Assembly (NCBI RefSeq): GCF_003987175.1
Contig: NZ_PIPM01000011.1
Span: 1-58,492, forward strand
Source of the DNA: Aliidiomarina sanyensis
Lineage (GTDB): Bacteria; Pseudomonadota; Gammaproteobacteria; Enterobacterales; Alteromonadaceae
Reading direction: 5' to 3'
DNA: 58,492 bases
Below, one piece after another: positions 42,373 to 50,643 of this stretch. The notes under the pieces are model-generated. The model was given only the letters and a program-made list of their open reading frames with translations, ran no database searches and was not told the DNA's origin. The translations under genes and the position numbers were made by a program. Position 1 is the first letter of the stretch. Every line of letters begins with the position of its first letter.

Positions 42373-42605
42373 GGGTGGCTTGTCAGGGAATTCCATGCCG
42401 GCGTTATCCATAAATCTCAATCGGTTACGTACCATCTAGGTACGCGCCCTCAATCGCTTCACGGATGCCTTGGCCTGAAATCACCTGCCTGCGCTTCGAG
42501 CCAAGATGGGGTGGCTTGTCAGGGAATTCCATGCCGGCGTTATCCATAAATCTCAATCGGTTACGTACCATCTAGGTACGCGCCCTCAATCGCTTCATGG
42601 ATGCC
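42373..42605. repeat. Two 97-bp direct repeats with a 136-bp period
   Basis: Copy 1 (42373-42469) and copy 2 (42509-42605) differ at one base (C at 42462, T at 42598) and are separated by 39 bp of unrelated sequence. Each copy contains a hairpin, CGTACC-ATCTA-GGTACG, flanked on both sides by CTCAATCG, so CTCAATCG occurs four times. The repeat begins directly after the ahpD terminator T-run. The period is not a multiple of three and no frame has a start with an SD, so it is non-coding. No IS ends or integrase are adjacent; a dispersed intergenic repeat unit is the likeliest class. Confidence 0.85.
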
Positions 42606-42675
42606 CCTCAAAGAACGTTGGTATCGTTCATAATTTTGTAGGGCTCTGGTACACTATGCGCACAGGTTTTCATAG

Positions 42676-42697
42676 AGCAGCCGTGGGGGCTGCTTTT
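42676..42697 (+). terminator. Terminator-like hairpin in the uppP leader
   Basis: AGCAGCC (42676-42682) pairs with GGCTGCT (42688-42694) followed by TTTCTC. It lies 20 bp before the uppP ATG, so it may attenuate uppP transcription. A possible promoter (TTCATA-17-TACACT) lies upstream of it at about 42629-42657. Confidence 0.45.
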
Positions 42698-42717
42698 CTC
42701 GTTGTAAAAGGTTTTTA

Positions 42718-43515
42718 ATGGATTACATAACCGCGTTTTGGCTTGCCATTGTGCAAGGATTGACGGAGTTCTTACCCATTTCTAGCCAAGCGCACCTCGT
42801 GTTGGCGGGTCAGTGGCTTGGCGAGGTGTATCAAGGTCTGGACTTTGATGTGATATTGCACGCGGGGTCGCTCGTCGCGGTAATTACTTATTTCCGTAAG
42901 GAGATCTTCACCATGATTCGGGATTGGATGGGCGCAGTCAGTGGTGGCGAAAAAACCAAAGATTCGAAATTGGCGTGGTGGGTCATTATCGGAACGATCC
43001 CCGCCGGTGTTCTCGGATTGATTTTCAAAGATGCCGCTGAAGGATTGTTGCGTAGCGAAGTGATCATGGGTGTCGCACTTATCGTCTTTGGTTTGTTGCT
43101 CGGTTTGGCTGATTGGAAGGGACGTGGCGATCGGGACGAGTATTCGCTAACTTTGAAAGACGTCTTGATTATCGGGTTTGCGCAAGCCATCGCCCTGATC
43201 CCAGGCACGTCACGTTCGGGTATTACCATGACCGCAGCGCTGTTTTTGGGAATGTCGCGGGAGGCCGCAGCACGCTTCTCATTTTTGTTGTCGATTCCAA
43301 TTATTGCGGCAGCGAGCTTACTTTCAGCGGTAACGCTATTGCGCAACGGCACCGAAATGCCGTGGGACATTCTGCTGTTAGGTTTCGTGGTTTCTGCTGT
43401 GAGTACCTATGCATGTATTCACTATTTCCTCGCGTTTATTAAGCGCATTGGTATGCAGCCGTTTGTGATTTACCGCCTTGCGTTAGGCGGCTTATTACTT
43501 TGGTTCTTTTTGTAA
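42718..43515 (+). CDS. uppP: Undecaprenyl-diphosphate phosphatase UppP (BacA)
   Basis: The 265-residue integral membrane protein has both UppP signature regions: LAIVQGLTEFLPISSQAHLV (about residues 9-28, with the catalytic Glu in LTEFLP) and ALIPGTSRSGITMTAALFLG (about 159-178, with the PGxSRSG motif and catalytic Arg). About eight membrane helices; the active site faces the periplasm. It removes a phosphate from undecaprenyl pyrophosphate, recycling the carrier for peptidoglycan synthesis, and confers bacitracin resistance. AAAGG precedes the ATG. In this family Ser-Gln-Ala-His replaces the more usual Ser-Ser-Ser-His in the first motif. Confidence 0.95.
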   Translation: MDYITAFWLAIVQGLTEFLPISSQAHLVLAGQWLGEVYQGLDFDVILHAGSLVAVITYFRKEIFTMIRDWMGAVSGGEKTKDSKLAWWVIIGTIPAGVLGLIFKDAAEGLLRSEVIMGVALIVFGLLLGLADWKGRGDRDEYSLTLKDVLIIGFAQAIALIPGTSRSGITMTAALFLGMSREAAARFSFLLSIPIIAAASLLSAVTLLRNGTEMPWDILLLGFVVSAVSTYACIHYFLAFIKRIGMQPFVIYRLALGGLLLWFFL

Positions 43516-43540
43516 ACCATCCCGTTGAGAGGGTTTCGTG

Positions 43541-44584
43541 ATGATGAAGTTGAAAACTGGATTCCTGCTACTCATTGCCGTGCTCCTATTGAGCGCTTGC
43601 GGACCACGGATGGAACCTGCGCCAAAGGTGCTTGAAGGGCGAATCTTTGGGACGTTTTTTCAGGTAAGCATTGGTACACAGCATGACTTCGATGAAACTG
43701 AGATCAAAGAAGGCGTTCTCGCAGTACTGAATGAAGTAGACCGCCAAATGTCGACCTACCGAGATGATTCGGTACTCAACCAAGTGAACCGTGCTCCATT
43801 GGGAGAGGCTGTGGAAGTTCCAGAAGCACTTTTTTATGTGCTGCAACTTGGGTATGACATCGCTGAACTCTCGGACGGTGCATTTGATTTCACGGTTGGT
43901 GGCTTGGTGAATCTGTGGGGATTTGGGCCGCAAGGCCGGATTACTTCGGCTCCGGACGAAGATGAGCTTCAACAACGGTTACAAGAAGTCGGATATCGAT
44001 TTGTTACATTAGATGCGAATAATCGCACGGTGACTCGACATGCCGATGTATTTATTGATTTATCAGGTATCGCCAAAGGTTATGGAGTTGACGCGGTAAG
44101 TGAGTACTTACTTGAGCAAGGGCTTGATAATCATCTTGTTAACATCGGGGGCGACTTAATTGCTCGGGGTCAACGGAACCCAGATCGGACGTGGCATATT
44201 GGGATTGAAGCCCCGAATGATGCACAACAGGTTGTCCGACATATTTTGCCGTTGTACGACATCGCCATGGTTGGTTCCGGAGATTATCGAAATTACTTTG
44301 AAGAAGATGGGGTTCGTTATTCCCATACGATCGATCCAACCACGGGCCGACCGATTGCTCATCGGCTCGCGGGTGTGAATGTGCTCGGAGCGAACACCAC
44401 CGAGATTGATGCGCTTGCAACAGTATTCATGGTTCTAGGAGAAGAGCGCGGACTTGCGTTTGCCAACGAACATGACATCGCGGCGCTCTTTCTCTACCGA
44501 GCAAATGGGACATTCGAGTCGGTCGCATCTGATCGATTTGAACGTGAACATAGCGACAACATGGTTGTTCCCGAGGTTCACTGA
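43541..44584 (+). CDS. apbE: FAD:protein FMN transferase ApbE
   Basis: ATG 43541 has GAGAGGG 7 nt upstream; an in-frame GTG lies one codon earlier. The 347-residue product is a lipoprotein (LLLSACGPRM). ApbE motifs are present: GTFFQVSIG near the N-terminus, NIGGDLIARG (about 205), the metal/FAD segment DYRNYFEEDGVRYSHTIDPT and TGRPIAHRLAGVNVLG, and Thr in DALATVFMVLG. It attaches FMN to threonines of exported flavoproteins such as NqrB/NqrC and RnfG in the periplasm. It follows uppP by 25 bp but no Nqr or Rnf genes are in the window. Confidence 0.93.
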   Translation: MMKLKTGFLLLIAVLLLSACGPRMEPAPKVLEGRIFGTFFQVSIGTQHDFDETEIKEGVLAVLNEVDRQMSTYRDDSVLNQVNRAPLGEAVEVPEALFYVLQLGYDIAELSDGAFDFTVGGLVNLWGFGPQGRITSAPDEDELQQRLQEVGYRFVTLDANNRTVTRHADVFIDLSGIAKGYGVDAVSEYLLEQGLDNHLVNIGGDLIARGQRNPDRTWHIGIEAPNDAQQVVRHILPLYDIAMVGSGDYRNYFEEDGVRYSHTIDPTTGRPIAHRLAGVNVLGANTTEIDALATVFMVLGEERGLAFANEHDIAALFLYRANGTFESVASDRFEREHSDNMVVPEVH

Positions 44585-44670
44585 TATATTGCTAGCTCAC
44601 AGGTTTAAATAATCGCGCAGGCTCGTTTTGACGGGCCTATAATCGCCCATGACAGAGGAGCAAAGATGTC

Positions 44671-46026
44671 ATGACATATGAAGGCTATGAACATCTGATA
44701 GATTTGATTGCTCAAGGCGATGAGCAAGCATTGCGCAATGCATTGGAAGAAATCCCTCCTGCGGATATTGCCGAATACATTGACCAGAATTTTGAGGTGT
44801 ACAGCACCCTCACTTTACTCGAGAAAATGGACGCTGAGCAGCAAGCGGAAGTTTTCGGTTATTTGCGTCCGCAGAATCAGCAAGAACTCGCCTCTCATAT
44901 GGAAGTCAGTGTGCTCGCACAACTATTCCGCGATATGTCTTCGGATGAGCGGGCGGACGTGTATGCACTGCTTGATGTGAAACTTCAGGACGCGGTTATG
45001 CGTCGGCTTGCCAAACGTGATCGGGAAGACCTGTTGCGTTTGGCAAGCTACGAAGAAGGGACTGTTGGTGCCGTGATGACGTCGGATTATGCGACTATTC
45101 CGGAATCTGGTGTAGTTGAAGATGCGGTCCGACGATTACGCCAATCTGCACCCGAAAAAGAAACTATCTATCAAGTGTACGTGGTGGATAAAGACCATCG
45201 TCTTGCCGGTGTAGTCTCGTTGCGAGAACTGATTACCGCGGCCCCAACGGAAAAAATTCAGGATTTGATGACCCGTGATGTGGTCGCTCTAAAGCCGGAA
45301 ATGCCTCAATCAGAAGCCGCACGGATCATCAGTCGTTATGACTTGATTGCGATTCCTGTGGTCTCTGAGGAGGACGTGCTGCTCGGTATCGTAACCTTCG
45401 ATGACGCGATGGACGTGGTCCAAGAAGAAGACACAGAGAGCATGCACCGCTCGGCAACCGTTGGAAAGCTCGAGTCGAGTATTAAAGAAGCAAGTCCGGT
45501 GTTGATTTATCGCAGCCGAATTAACTGGCTAGTGCTTTTGGTGTTTGCCAACATCTTCTCAGGGCTAGGGTTGATGTATTTCGAGGAGACGATCGAAACC
45601 CACATTGCCTTGCTGTTTTTCTTGCCGCTTCTGATTGCTTCGGGGGGCAATACCGGTGCACAGGCCGCCACTCTGATTGTGCGGGGGATGGCGACCAATG
45701 ATGTCGAGCGACGCGATTGGCTGTATATGCTTGGGAAAGAAATGTTGGTTTCGATGGGACTTGGAACCACCATGGCAATTGCGGTTGCTACAGTCGCGTT
45801 TTTCCGTGTGGACTCAGTGATTGTACCCATTGTCGCACTCAGTATGTTGAGTATTGTCCTCGTGGGGAGTCTGATCGGCGTCTTATTACCGTTCATTCTC
45901 AAACGTCTTGGCTGGGATCCCGCGGTTGCTAGTGCGCCCTTGGTGACGACCATTGCTGATGCGAGTGGTGTTCTCATTTATTTTGGTATTGCCGCGTCGT
46001 TCTTAACATTAACACCGCCTGCTTAA
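44671..46026 (+). CDS. mgtE: MgtE-type magnesium transporter
   Basis: The 451-residue protein has the three MgtE parts: an N-terminal helical domain (1-130, IPPADIAEYIDQNF), two CBS domains (about 130-255, with MTSDYATIPESGVVEDAVRR and MTRDVVALKPEMPQSEAARI), a connecting helix, and five membrane helices (about 285-450). The pore helix motif GGNTGAQAATLIVRGMA and the Asp in TIADASGVLIYFGIA, which holds the selectivity Mg2+, are intact. The protein closes when cytosolic Mg2+ is high. The ATG has GAGGAG 9 nt upstream. I see no M-box-like leader in the 86-bp spacer. Confidence 0.93.
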   Translation: MTYEGYEHLIDLIAQGDEQALRNALEEIPPADIAEYIDQNFEVYSTLTLLEKMDAEQQAEVFGYLRPQNQQELASHMEVSVLAQLFRDMSSDERADVYALLDVKLQDAVMRRLAKRDREDLLRLASYEEGTVGAVMTSDYATIPESGVVEDAVRRLRQSAPEKETIYQVYVVDKDHRLAGVVSLRELITAAPTEKIQDLMTRDVVALKPEMPQSEAARIISRYDLIAIPVVSEEDVLLGIVTFDDAMDVVQEEDTESMHRSATVGKLESSIKEASPVLIYRSRINWLVLLVFANIFSGLGLMYFEETIETHIALLFFLPLLIASGGNTGAQAATLIVRGMATNDVERRDWLYMLGKEMLVSMGLGTTMAIAVATVAFFRVDSVIVPIVALSMLSIVLVGSLIGVLLPFILKRLGWDPAVASAPLVTTIADASGVLIYFGIAASFLTLTPPA

Positions 46027-46066
46027 TTGTTGATCCAGATCTTATCGATAGCCCTGATCTTTGAGG

Positions 46067-46093
46067 GGAATGGGCGTATAATGAGCCCATTCC
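46067..46093. promoter_or_regulatory. Perfect 9-bp inverted repeat between mgtE and ccoG
   Basis: GGAATGGGC (46067-46075) pairs with GCCCATTCC (46085-46093); the 9-nt loop contains TATAAT (46077-46082). It may be a hairpin terminator lacking a T-run, or an operator placed around a -10 box of the ccoG promoter. A half-matching FNR-like site, TTGATCCAGATCTT, lies at 46030-46043. Confidence 0.4.
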
Positions 46094-46120
46094 TGAAGAT
46101 GCAGAACGGCGGTTGATAAC

Positions 46121-47557
46121 GTGGTGAAGCAAACCATTGAAGTACAGGATGCCCCTCCCAAGAATCATGGGGTACAGATGCAACGACCTGAAATCAAAAA
46201 GCCAGACAAAGGCTCAGGTCGGGGTAAAAATCATATCTATGTCCGTGAAGCAGAGGGGCGTGTGGAAACCACTCGTCGGGCACTCGGCTTCGTTTTGATG
46301 GCTCTTTTTCTGATCCTGCCTTGGCTGACCTGGAACGGTGAGCAAGCCATTCTTCTGAACCTTCTTGATCAACGCTTTCGTATTTTCGGCATGACCTTGT
46401 GGCCACAAGATCTCACTATATTGGCATGGATCTTTATGGTCGCAGCCTTTGCGCTGTTTCTTGTGACGACGCTATTTGGCCGGGTATGGTGCGGATTTAC
46501 CTGCCCCCAAACCACATGGACGTTCATTTTCATGTGGTTCGAACGCAAGATTGAAGGGGGGCGTCATCAGCGCATGAAGCTCGATGAGCGGCCAATGGAT
46601 GCGGACAAGTTTTTAAGAAAGTCAGCGAAACACACCGCTTGGGTTCTAGTTGCCTTATTTACTGCGTTGACCTTTGTCGGCTATTTCACGGATATCCGAA
46701 CGCTCTTTCAAGAATTCTTTATTCTTCAAGCCTCTGCCTGGGCTACCGGCTCCGTGCTGTTCTTTACCTTTGCGACCTATGGGAACGCGGGATGGATGCG
46801 CGAGATTATGTGCACGCACATGTGTCCTTACGCGCGGTTCCAATCGGCCATGTTCGACAAAGACACTTTTATTGTGGCGTATGACGTCGATCGGGGCGAG
46901 CCGCGAGGACCGCGCAAGCGCAAAATCGATCCAAAGTCCGAAGGGCTTGGCGATTGTGTCGACTGCAACTTGTGTGTTCAGGTGTGTCCGACCGGTATCG
47001 ATATTCGCAACGGACTACAATACGAGTGCATTAATTGCGGTGCCTGTATTGATGCCTGCGACAGTGTGATGGAGAAGATGGGCTACCCGAAGAAGCTCAT
47101 TAGCTTTACCACTCAGCGTCGACTCGAAGGGGGCAAAACGAAAGTGTTCCGCTTCAAGAGTGTGGGCTATGGCGCTGCCCTTCTGGTGCTCACCGGCCTC
47201 TTGGTGGCGGATATCATTCTGCGGGTCCCACTTGAGTTTGATGTGATTCGGGACCGTGCAAGTTTGTACCGGGAAAATCAAGAAGGATGGATTGAGAATG
47301 TGTACACCTTGCGTGTGATTAACAAGTCACAACAGGCGCAAGAATATAGCTTCTCAGTCAGCGGTGTAGAGGATATGCAATGGTATGGCCCACAATCTTT
47401 GGTACTTGAGCCCGAGAGCTCGGAAGTGGTTCCGGTGACGATTGCGATTGACCCGTTCTTCTTGGAAACCCCGATCAAAGAAATCACTTTCACGATTCAA
47501 TCGGTGGACGAAGAACGGATCCGGCGCCGTGTGCGCACTAACTTTATTTATCAATAG
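46121..47557 (+). CDS. ccoG: CcoG (RdxA/FixG) cbb3 oxidase assembly protein
   Basis: The 478-residue membrane ferredoxin starts at GTG 46121; the SD is weak. It shows IYVREAEGRVETTRR before the first helix, membrane helices at about 57-75, 95-117, 170-190 and 207-225, the conserved WCGFTCPQTTW, and two [4Fe-4S] motifs CVDCNLCVQVCPTGIDIRNG and CINCGACIDACDSVM. A final helix (about 345-367) precedes a periplasmic Ig-like domain ending the protein. CcoG reduces copper for insertion into cbb3 cytochrome oxidase. The ccoNOPQ and ccoIS genes are not in the window. Confidence 0.95.
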   Translation: MVKQTIEVQDAPPKNHGVQMQRPEIKKPDKGSGRGKNHIYVREAEGRVETTRRALGFVLMALFLILPWLTWNGEQAILLNLLDQRFRIFGMTLWPQDLTILAWIFMVAAFALFLVTTLFGRVWCGFTCPQTTWTFIFMWFERKIEGGRHQRMKLDERPMDADKFLRKSAKHTAWVLVALFTALTFVGYFTDIRTLFQEFFILQASAWATGSVLFFTFATYGNAGWMREIMCTHMCPYARFQSAMFDKDTFIVAYDVDRGEPRGPRKRKIDPKSEGLGDCVDCNLCVQVCPTGIDIRNGLQYECINCGACIDACDSVMEKMGYPKKLISFTTQRRLEGGKTKVFRFKSVGYGAALLVLTGLLVADIILRVPLEFDVIRDRASLYRENQEGWIENVYTLRVINKSQQAQEYSFSVSGVEDMQWYGPQSLVLEPESSEVVPVTIAIDPFFLETPIKEITFTIQSVDEERIRRRVRTNFIYQ

Positions 47558-47592
47558 CGATTGATTCCTATACAACAAACAGGGCGTATATA

Positions 47593-48579
47593 TTGTCGGA
47601 TTTTAGTTTTCAAGGAGTCACCCCAGATACCATTTTGGATGCGATCGAATCCATCGGGTTGTATCCAACGTCCGGGCTTCTGCCGCTGAATAGCTATGAA
47701 AATCGGGTCTATCAGTTTCTTGCCGATGATCAAAAGCGTTACGTGGTGAAGTTTTATCGGCCGCAACGCTGGACGGATGCGCAAATTCTCGAAGAGCATG
47801 CGTTTACTGAAGAGTTGGCCATTGCAGAAATCCCTGTCGTGTGTCCCCTTAAGCTGGAGGGTCAGACCTTACACCATTGGCAAGGCTTTCGGTTTTCTGT
47901 CTTTCCTAGTATTGGAGGGCGGGCGCTCGAACCAGAGCAACTCGAGCAGCTCGAAGATCTTGGGCGTCATTTAGGGCGTTTACACTTGGTGGGCAGTGCG
48001 CGACCTTTTTCATCGCGACCCGCATTAATTGATGCAGAGAACCTGACGGAGGCTGTGCACGTATTAAAAAACTGCCCGCTGATCCCGGATTCGCTACACG
48101 TCCCATTTTTCACAATTTTAGATGTGGTGGTGGCGCGTTTAAAGGCGCTGGATTGGACTGCATATCCCACGGTGCGACTGCACGGAGATTGTCATATTGG
48201 TAATTTATTGTGGCGTCCAGAAGGTCTGACATTGGTGGATTTTGATGACTGTCGACAAGGCCCTGCGGTGCAGGATCTGTGGATGATGCTCTCGGGCGAT
48301 CGGATGCAACAGCAAATGCAGCTTGAAACGCTGGTCGAAGGGTATGAGGAATTTATGCCATTTGATACGCGTCAGCTGCGCTTAATTGAACCTTTGCGTG
48401 CATTCAGAATCATTCAATATATGGCATGGTTAGCACGCCGATGGGAAGACCCCGCGTTTCCCCACAATTTCAGTTGGTTCGCGGAAGCGCGGTACTGGGA
48501 GCAGCAAATACTTGCGTTGAAGGAGCAACTTGCCGCTCTGGATGAAGCTCCTCTGCGCTTGCAGCCGGGTTTCAACTGA
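47593..48579 (+). CDS. srkA: SrkA stress-response Ser/Thr protein kinase (YihE/RdoA)
   Basis: The 328-residue protein starts at TTG 47593 and has the aminoglycoside-phosphotransferase-like kinase fold of SrkA. It shows LNSYENRVYQFLADDQKRYV with the ATP-binding Lys in VVKFYRPQRWTDAQI, the catalytic loop LHGDCHIGNLLW and the metal-binding LTLVDFDDCRQGPAVQDLW. E. coli SrkA protects against stress-induced programmed death by acting on the MazF pathway. As in E. coli (yihE-dsbA) it is followed at once by dsbA, 69 bp away, so co-transcription is likely. Confidence 0.93.
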   Translation: MSDFSFQGVTPDTILDAIESIGLYPTSGLLPLNSYENRVYQFLADDQKRYVVKFYRPQRWTDAQILEEHAFTEELAIAEIPVVCPLKLEGQTLHHWQGFRFSVFPSIGGRALEPEQLEQLEDLGRHLGRLHLVGSARPFSSRPALIDAENLTEAVHVLKNCPLIPDSLHVPFFTILDVVVARLKALDWTAYPTVRLHGDCHIGNLLWRPEGLTLVDFDDCRQGPAVQDLWMMLSGDRMQQQMQLETLVEGYEEFMPFDTRQLRLIEPLRAFRIIQYMAWLARRWEDPAFPHNFSWFAEARYWEQQILALKEQLAALDEAPLRLQPGFN

Positions 48580-48648
48580 CGGCATAATGCTATACGGATC
48601 GTATGAACTTAATTATTGGACGTTGTTCGTTCCATAGGACTTAAGAAA

Positions 48649-49278
48649 ATGCAGAAACTCGCAGTCGTACTTTTGGCCATCGGCCTGTTTTTTACCTCAC
48701 TTTACGCAGAAGCGTCATCAAGCCGTTTCCAAGAGGGTGTGCACTACACCGTCATTAGTGATCAGCGCAGCCGGAATCCAGAAATCATCGATTTCTTCTC
48801 ACTGTATTGTAATGCGTGCTATCAATTTGCAACCTTCAGTGACACGTTAAAAGATGAGTTTGGTGACGCGTTCCGGAAATATCATGTAAATATCGTGGTG
48901 CCAAACAACACCATGCGCGATAACATCATGCAGATCTGGGCTACTGCTACCGTGCTGGGCGTTGATGAAGCCTTTGCAGAGCGTGTATTTCAGCGTCATT
49001 TCGTGCGCAATAGCTGGGTGAACTCAGTTTCCGATGCAAAAGCCGTATTTGCCGATCTCGGTGTCGATGAAGAGCGCTTTGATCGTGCGTGGAACAGTAT
49101 GCAGGTGCGCAGTCTGACGAATCGGATGCGTTCGTTGCAAGATACCTTTAATGTACGTGCAACTCCGACGTACATCGTCAATCGGAAATACCAAATGAAT
49201 CCACAAGGATTCCAAAACTCACGTAATTTCTTTGACGAATACTTGGCGCTGGCGCGTTACTTGATGGAAAAAGAATAA
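48649..49278 (+). CDS. dsbA: DsbA periplasmic thiol:disulfide oxidoreductase with a CNAC active site
   Basis: ATG 48649 gives a 209-residue protein with a signal peptide ending about SLYAEA-SSSRF; the longer frame adds 11 residues without benefit. The thioredoxin domain has its active site at Cys54-Asn-Ala-Cys57 (FSLYCNACYQF) and the cis-Pro loop ATPTYIVN; an all-helical insertion lies between. E. coli DsbA has Cys-Pro-His-Cys. The two residues between the cysteines set the redox potential, so this enzyme is likely less oxidising than the enteric form. Its position after srkA matches the conserved yihE-dsbA pair. Confidence 0.9.
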   Translation: MQKLAVVLLAIGLFFTSLYAEASSSRFQEGVHYTVISDQRSRNPEIIDFFSLYCNACYQFATFSDTLKDEFGDAFRKYHVNIVVPNNTMRDNIMQIWATATVLGVDEAFAERVFQRHFVRNSWVNSVSDAKAVFADLGVDEERFDRAWNSMQVRSLTNRMRSLQDTFNVRATPTYIVNRKYQMNPQGFQNSRNFFDEYLALARYLMEKE

Positions 49279-49323
49279 GCGACTCGCCAGAAATACCTAA
49301 TTCGGCTGATTTGAGGCGCGGTT

Positions 49324-50616
49324 ATGGATGACGTCATTACGGTTGTCACAGACTCGTTGCAGTGGTTAGAGCAACACCCTGATTTGCATATGGCAGCGGG
49401 ATTGTTTGTTCTCCTGATCGTTGCATGGTTTGGTAACGCCGTTGTGAAGCGCCTGCTTGTGCGGGGCTTGATGAGAGCCCTGCGTGCATCGCCCCTTGGC
49501 CGCGATGAAACCCTCTCCAAAAACACCGTTATTGCTCGCATTGCTAATGTTATTCCTGCATTGATTATCGCAGTCGGGATTGCCCATGTCCCGAATTTAC
49601 CGGATGTTCTGATTGCAATTATTCAGAATGTAGCCAATGCCTTTGTGGTATTGACGGTTGCGCTTGCCATCGTCAATGCATTGACGGTCATTAATACCAT
49701 CTATGAGAAGCGCCCCGGCGCACATCTCAAACCCATTAAAGGGTATATCCAAGTTCTCAAGATTGTCGTGTATGTGGTTGCTGCCATCTTGATCATTGCA
49801 ACACTGATTGATCGTTCGCCAGTTATTCTGCTCTCCGGGCTAGGAGCGATGGCGGCTGTGTTGATGTTGGTTTTCCAAGATACTTTGTTATCGCTTGTTG
49901 CGAGTATGCAGATCTCCTCAAACGACATTGTGCGTGTTGGTGATTGGGTCGAGATGCCATCACTGAATGCGGATGGTGATGTGATTGATATTGCGTTGCA
50001 TACAATCAAAGTGCAGAACTGGGATAAAACCATCACCACTATTCCGACTCGGCGCTTTATCACCGACTCGTTTAAAAACTGGCGGGGCATGCAAGAGTCT
50101 GGAGGGCGCCGAATTATGCGAAACCTCCTTCTTGATCAGCAGAGCATAGGGTTTCTGGAGCCAGAAGAGAAAGAGCGGTTGAGCCAGTTTCGTTTGCTGC
50201 GGGATTATCTTGCGACCAAACAAAAAGATATTGATGAGTGGAACGCTAGTCTTGAAGACGATGGAAAGGTACCCATCAATACCCGTCGAATTACGAACCT
50301 TGGGACATTTCGTGCCTATGTACTGAACTACCTGAAAAACCACCCAGGTATCCATCAAGAAATGACGATGATGGTGCGACAGTTGTCGCCAACATCCGAT
50401 GGTTTACCGTTACAGGTGTATGGTTTCACCAACACCGTTGCATGGGTAGAGTACGAGGCGATTCAGTCCGATATTTTTGACCACCTCTTGTCGATCCTTC
50501 CGGAATTTGGCTTGCGCGCATACCAACACCCAAGTGGCCTTGATGTGCGCGAGCTTGGTGAGCGCATCCGTGGCTCTGGTTTTACGTCCTTAAAAGAGTC
50601 GAGTGCAGATGAATAA
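49324..50616 (+). CDS. ybdG: YbdG (MscM)-type mechanosensitive channel
   Basis: The 430-residue MscS-family protein has five membrane helices (about 22-42, 75-92, 96-118, 135-157 and the pore helix 163-182) and a large cytoplasmic domain. The YbdG-specific pore-lining region SGLGAMAAVLMLVFQDTLLS is followed by DIVRVGDWVEMPSLNADGDV, NWDKTITTIPTRRFITDSFK and NWRGMQESGGRRIMRNL, which closely recall E. coli YbdG throughout, including the final FGLRAYQHPSGLDVREL. It opens under membrane tension or mild osmotic downshock. GAGGCG precedes the ATG. It ends at a bidirectional terminator. Confidence 0.93.
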   Translation: MDDVITVVTDSLQWLEQHPDLHMAAGLFVLLIVAWFGNAVVKRLLVRGLMRALRASPLGRDETLSKNTVIARIANVIPALIIAVGIAHVPNLPDVLIAIIQNVANAFVVLTVALAIVNALTVINTIYEKRPGAHLKPIKGYIQVLKIVVYVVAAILIIATLIDRSPVILLSGLGAMAAVLMLVFQDTLLSLVASMQISSNDIVRVGDWVEMPSLNADGDVIDIALHTIKVQNWDKTITTIPTRRFITDSFKNWRGMQESGGRRIMRNLLLDQQSIGFLEPEEKERLSQFRLLRDYLATKQKDIDEWNASLEDDGKVPINTRRITNLGTFRAYVLNYLKNHPGIHQEMTMMVRQLSPTSDGLPLQVYGFTNTVAWVEYEAIQSDIFDHLLSILPEFGLRAYQHPSGLDVRELGERIRGSGFTSLKESSADE

Positions 50617-50637
50617 AGGGCTGTGTTAGAGCCCTTT
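50615..50637. terminator. Bidirectional terminator between ybdG and the RlpA-like gene
   Basis: AAAGGGCT (50615-50622) pairs with AGCCCTTT (50630-50637) around GTGTTAG. T/A flanks allow termination in both directions (TTTACTTG on plus, TTTATTC on minus). It lies between the stop codons of two convergent genes. Confidence 0.8.
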
Positions 50638-50643
50638 ACTTGT

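Noticed and set aside
42292-42718. Two overlapping frames covering the 97-bp repeats
   Set aside because: They encode the same peptide only because the DNA is repeated, the 136-bp period breaks the frame, and neither has a ribosome-binding site. Treated as non-coding repeat.
44585-44670. Magnesium riboswitch (M-box) upstream of mgtE
   Set aside because: Only 86 bp separate apbE and mgtE and I see no M-box-like pairing. A TATAAT at 44638-44643 has no matching -35, so it was not called a promoter.
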